64,000 nucleotides of DNA from Salibacterium halotolerans (GTDB lineage Bacteria > Bacillota > Bacilli > Bacillales > Marinococcaceae). The stretch is from positions 28,730 through 92,729 of the forward strand of contig NZ_FOXD01000016.1 in NCBI RefSeq assembly GCF_900115625.1, written 5' to 3'. Under the pieces are notes generated by a model. That model saw nothing but the letters and a program-made list of their open reading frames with translations. It did not search any database and was not told where the DNA came from. Numbering within the stretch: position 1 is the first letter of the stretch; each line of letters begins with the position of its first letter. This document shows positions 63,657 to 64,000 of the stretch, in pieces. The translations under genes were made by a program, and so were the position numbers.

Positions 63657-64000
63657 AAGAGTCTGGGACAAAAGTAAAATAGGCGGAGGAAAACACGAAT
63701 ATTTTGCGGCGTTGTTCAAGGGCCGCATAGCAGCGGAGTCAAAATGCTCCGGCTCCGGCTCAGAACAGCACGAGTCACGGGTACCCCGCAGGAAGCAGGG
63801 TACCCGTGACGTACTTCCACAGGATAATGGCGTTTAAGGCGGCACCGGATACTCTAACGTGCCTTATGACTATTCATCCCACTTTTCATGCAGCGACGCG
63901 AACTCTTTGTTGCGTCGGCCCGTTCATTTTCCCGCTAAACGGAACCTGGATTCGTTCATGACGACGTTTACGGGGGAACGAAACCCTCTAAAGTGCTTTA
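63657..64000 (+). mobile_element. 53-bp-repeat element, copy 3 (cut by window edge)
   Basis: Begins with the perfect 18-bp end AAAGAGTCTGGGACAAAA (63657-63674), identical to copy 1. The palindromic module follows, here as a perfect 13-bp inverted repeat GTCACGGGTACCC (63774-63786) / GGGTACCCGTGAC (63798-63810). Then one repeat unit (63829), the CATGCAGCGACGC spacer, and the first unit of the next run (63963). The rest, including the hairpin end, is outside the window. Confidence 0.8.

Overview
The window is about 64 kb of a chromosome from a Bacillaceae-type Firmicute. Nearly every gene has a Bacillus subtilis counterpart from the stretch accD-dnaE-ytrI-nrnA-argGH-ackA-tpx-sppA-thiI-ezrA-hisJ-rpsD-tyrS-acsA/acuABC-ccpA-aroA-murC-sftA-ytoQ, in nearly the same order. 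Sporulation genes (ytrH, ytrI, ytfJ, refZ), AGGAGG-type ribosome sites, a T-box and U-tailed terminators agree with this. Several proteins are acidic, a stator pair of the MotPS type is present, and the large penicillin-binding protein has a long Asp/Glu/Asn/Ser tail. That hints at a salt- or alkali-adapted species, which is an inference only.

Layout. 1-5.6 kb: accD (cut by the left edge), malic enzyme and dnaE on the minus strand. 5.8-12.2 kb: ytrHI, nrnA, ytpI, ytoI, ytkL, a secreted protein, an SDR enzyme and a universal stress protein. 12.2-17.5 kb: argGH, ackA and ytxK, with candidate arginine-repressor and CcpA sites. 17.6-18.5 kb: a gene-poor mobile-type element with 18-bp terminal inverted repeats and exact 53-bp internal repeats. 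18.5-28.4 kb: tpx, ytfIJ, ytcJ-sppA-yteJ, iscS-thiI, a small membrane protein and ezrA. 28.7-34.1 kb: hisJ, refZ, a GAF-type methionine sulfoxide reductase, a GGDEF protein and rpsD with a structured leader. 34.3-40.6 kb: an AbgT transporter, tyrS with a tyrosine T-box, and a class A PBP. 40.6-41.5 kb: an inverted copy of the 53-bp-repeat element. 41.6-46.2 kb: acsA facing acuABC. 46.2-50.2 kb: motPS, ccpA and aroA. 50.4-55.2 kb: an FtsA-like ATPase with an unusual repeat-bearing C-terminal half, ytxGH and murC. 55.3-63.6 kb: a tandem structured repeat, an unknown gene, nicotinate phosphoribosyltransferase, sftA, ytpR, ytpQ, a PTS-IIC/PfoR-like membrane protein and ytoQ. A third copy of the element starts at 63657 and leaves the window.

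How it fits together. acsA, acuABC, ackA and ccpA form an acetate and carbon-control cluster: AcsA keeps the lysine that AcuA acetylates, and cre-like sites lie at acsA and ackA. argG and argH overlap by one base. iscS and thiI overlap and supply sulfur for tRNA thiolation. motP/motS, ytcJ-sppA-yteJ, ytfI-ytfJ and ytxG-ytxH are further operons.

The most unusual signals are (i) the family of about 0.9-kb elements with 53-bp phased repeats, a decayed shared reading frame and a terminator hairpin at one end, (ii) the 725-residue FtsA-like protein with five copies of an N-G-x-x-A...G-D module after the ATPase, and (iii) a 187-bp tandem duplication whose two copies differ by a compensatory base-pair change in a hairpin. 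No rRNA, tRNA, CRISPR array, prophage or intact transposase was seen.
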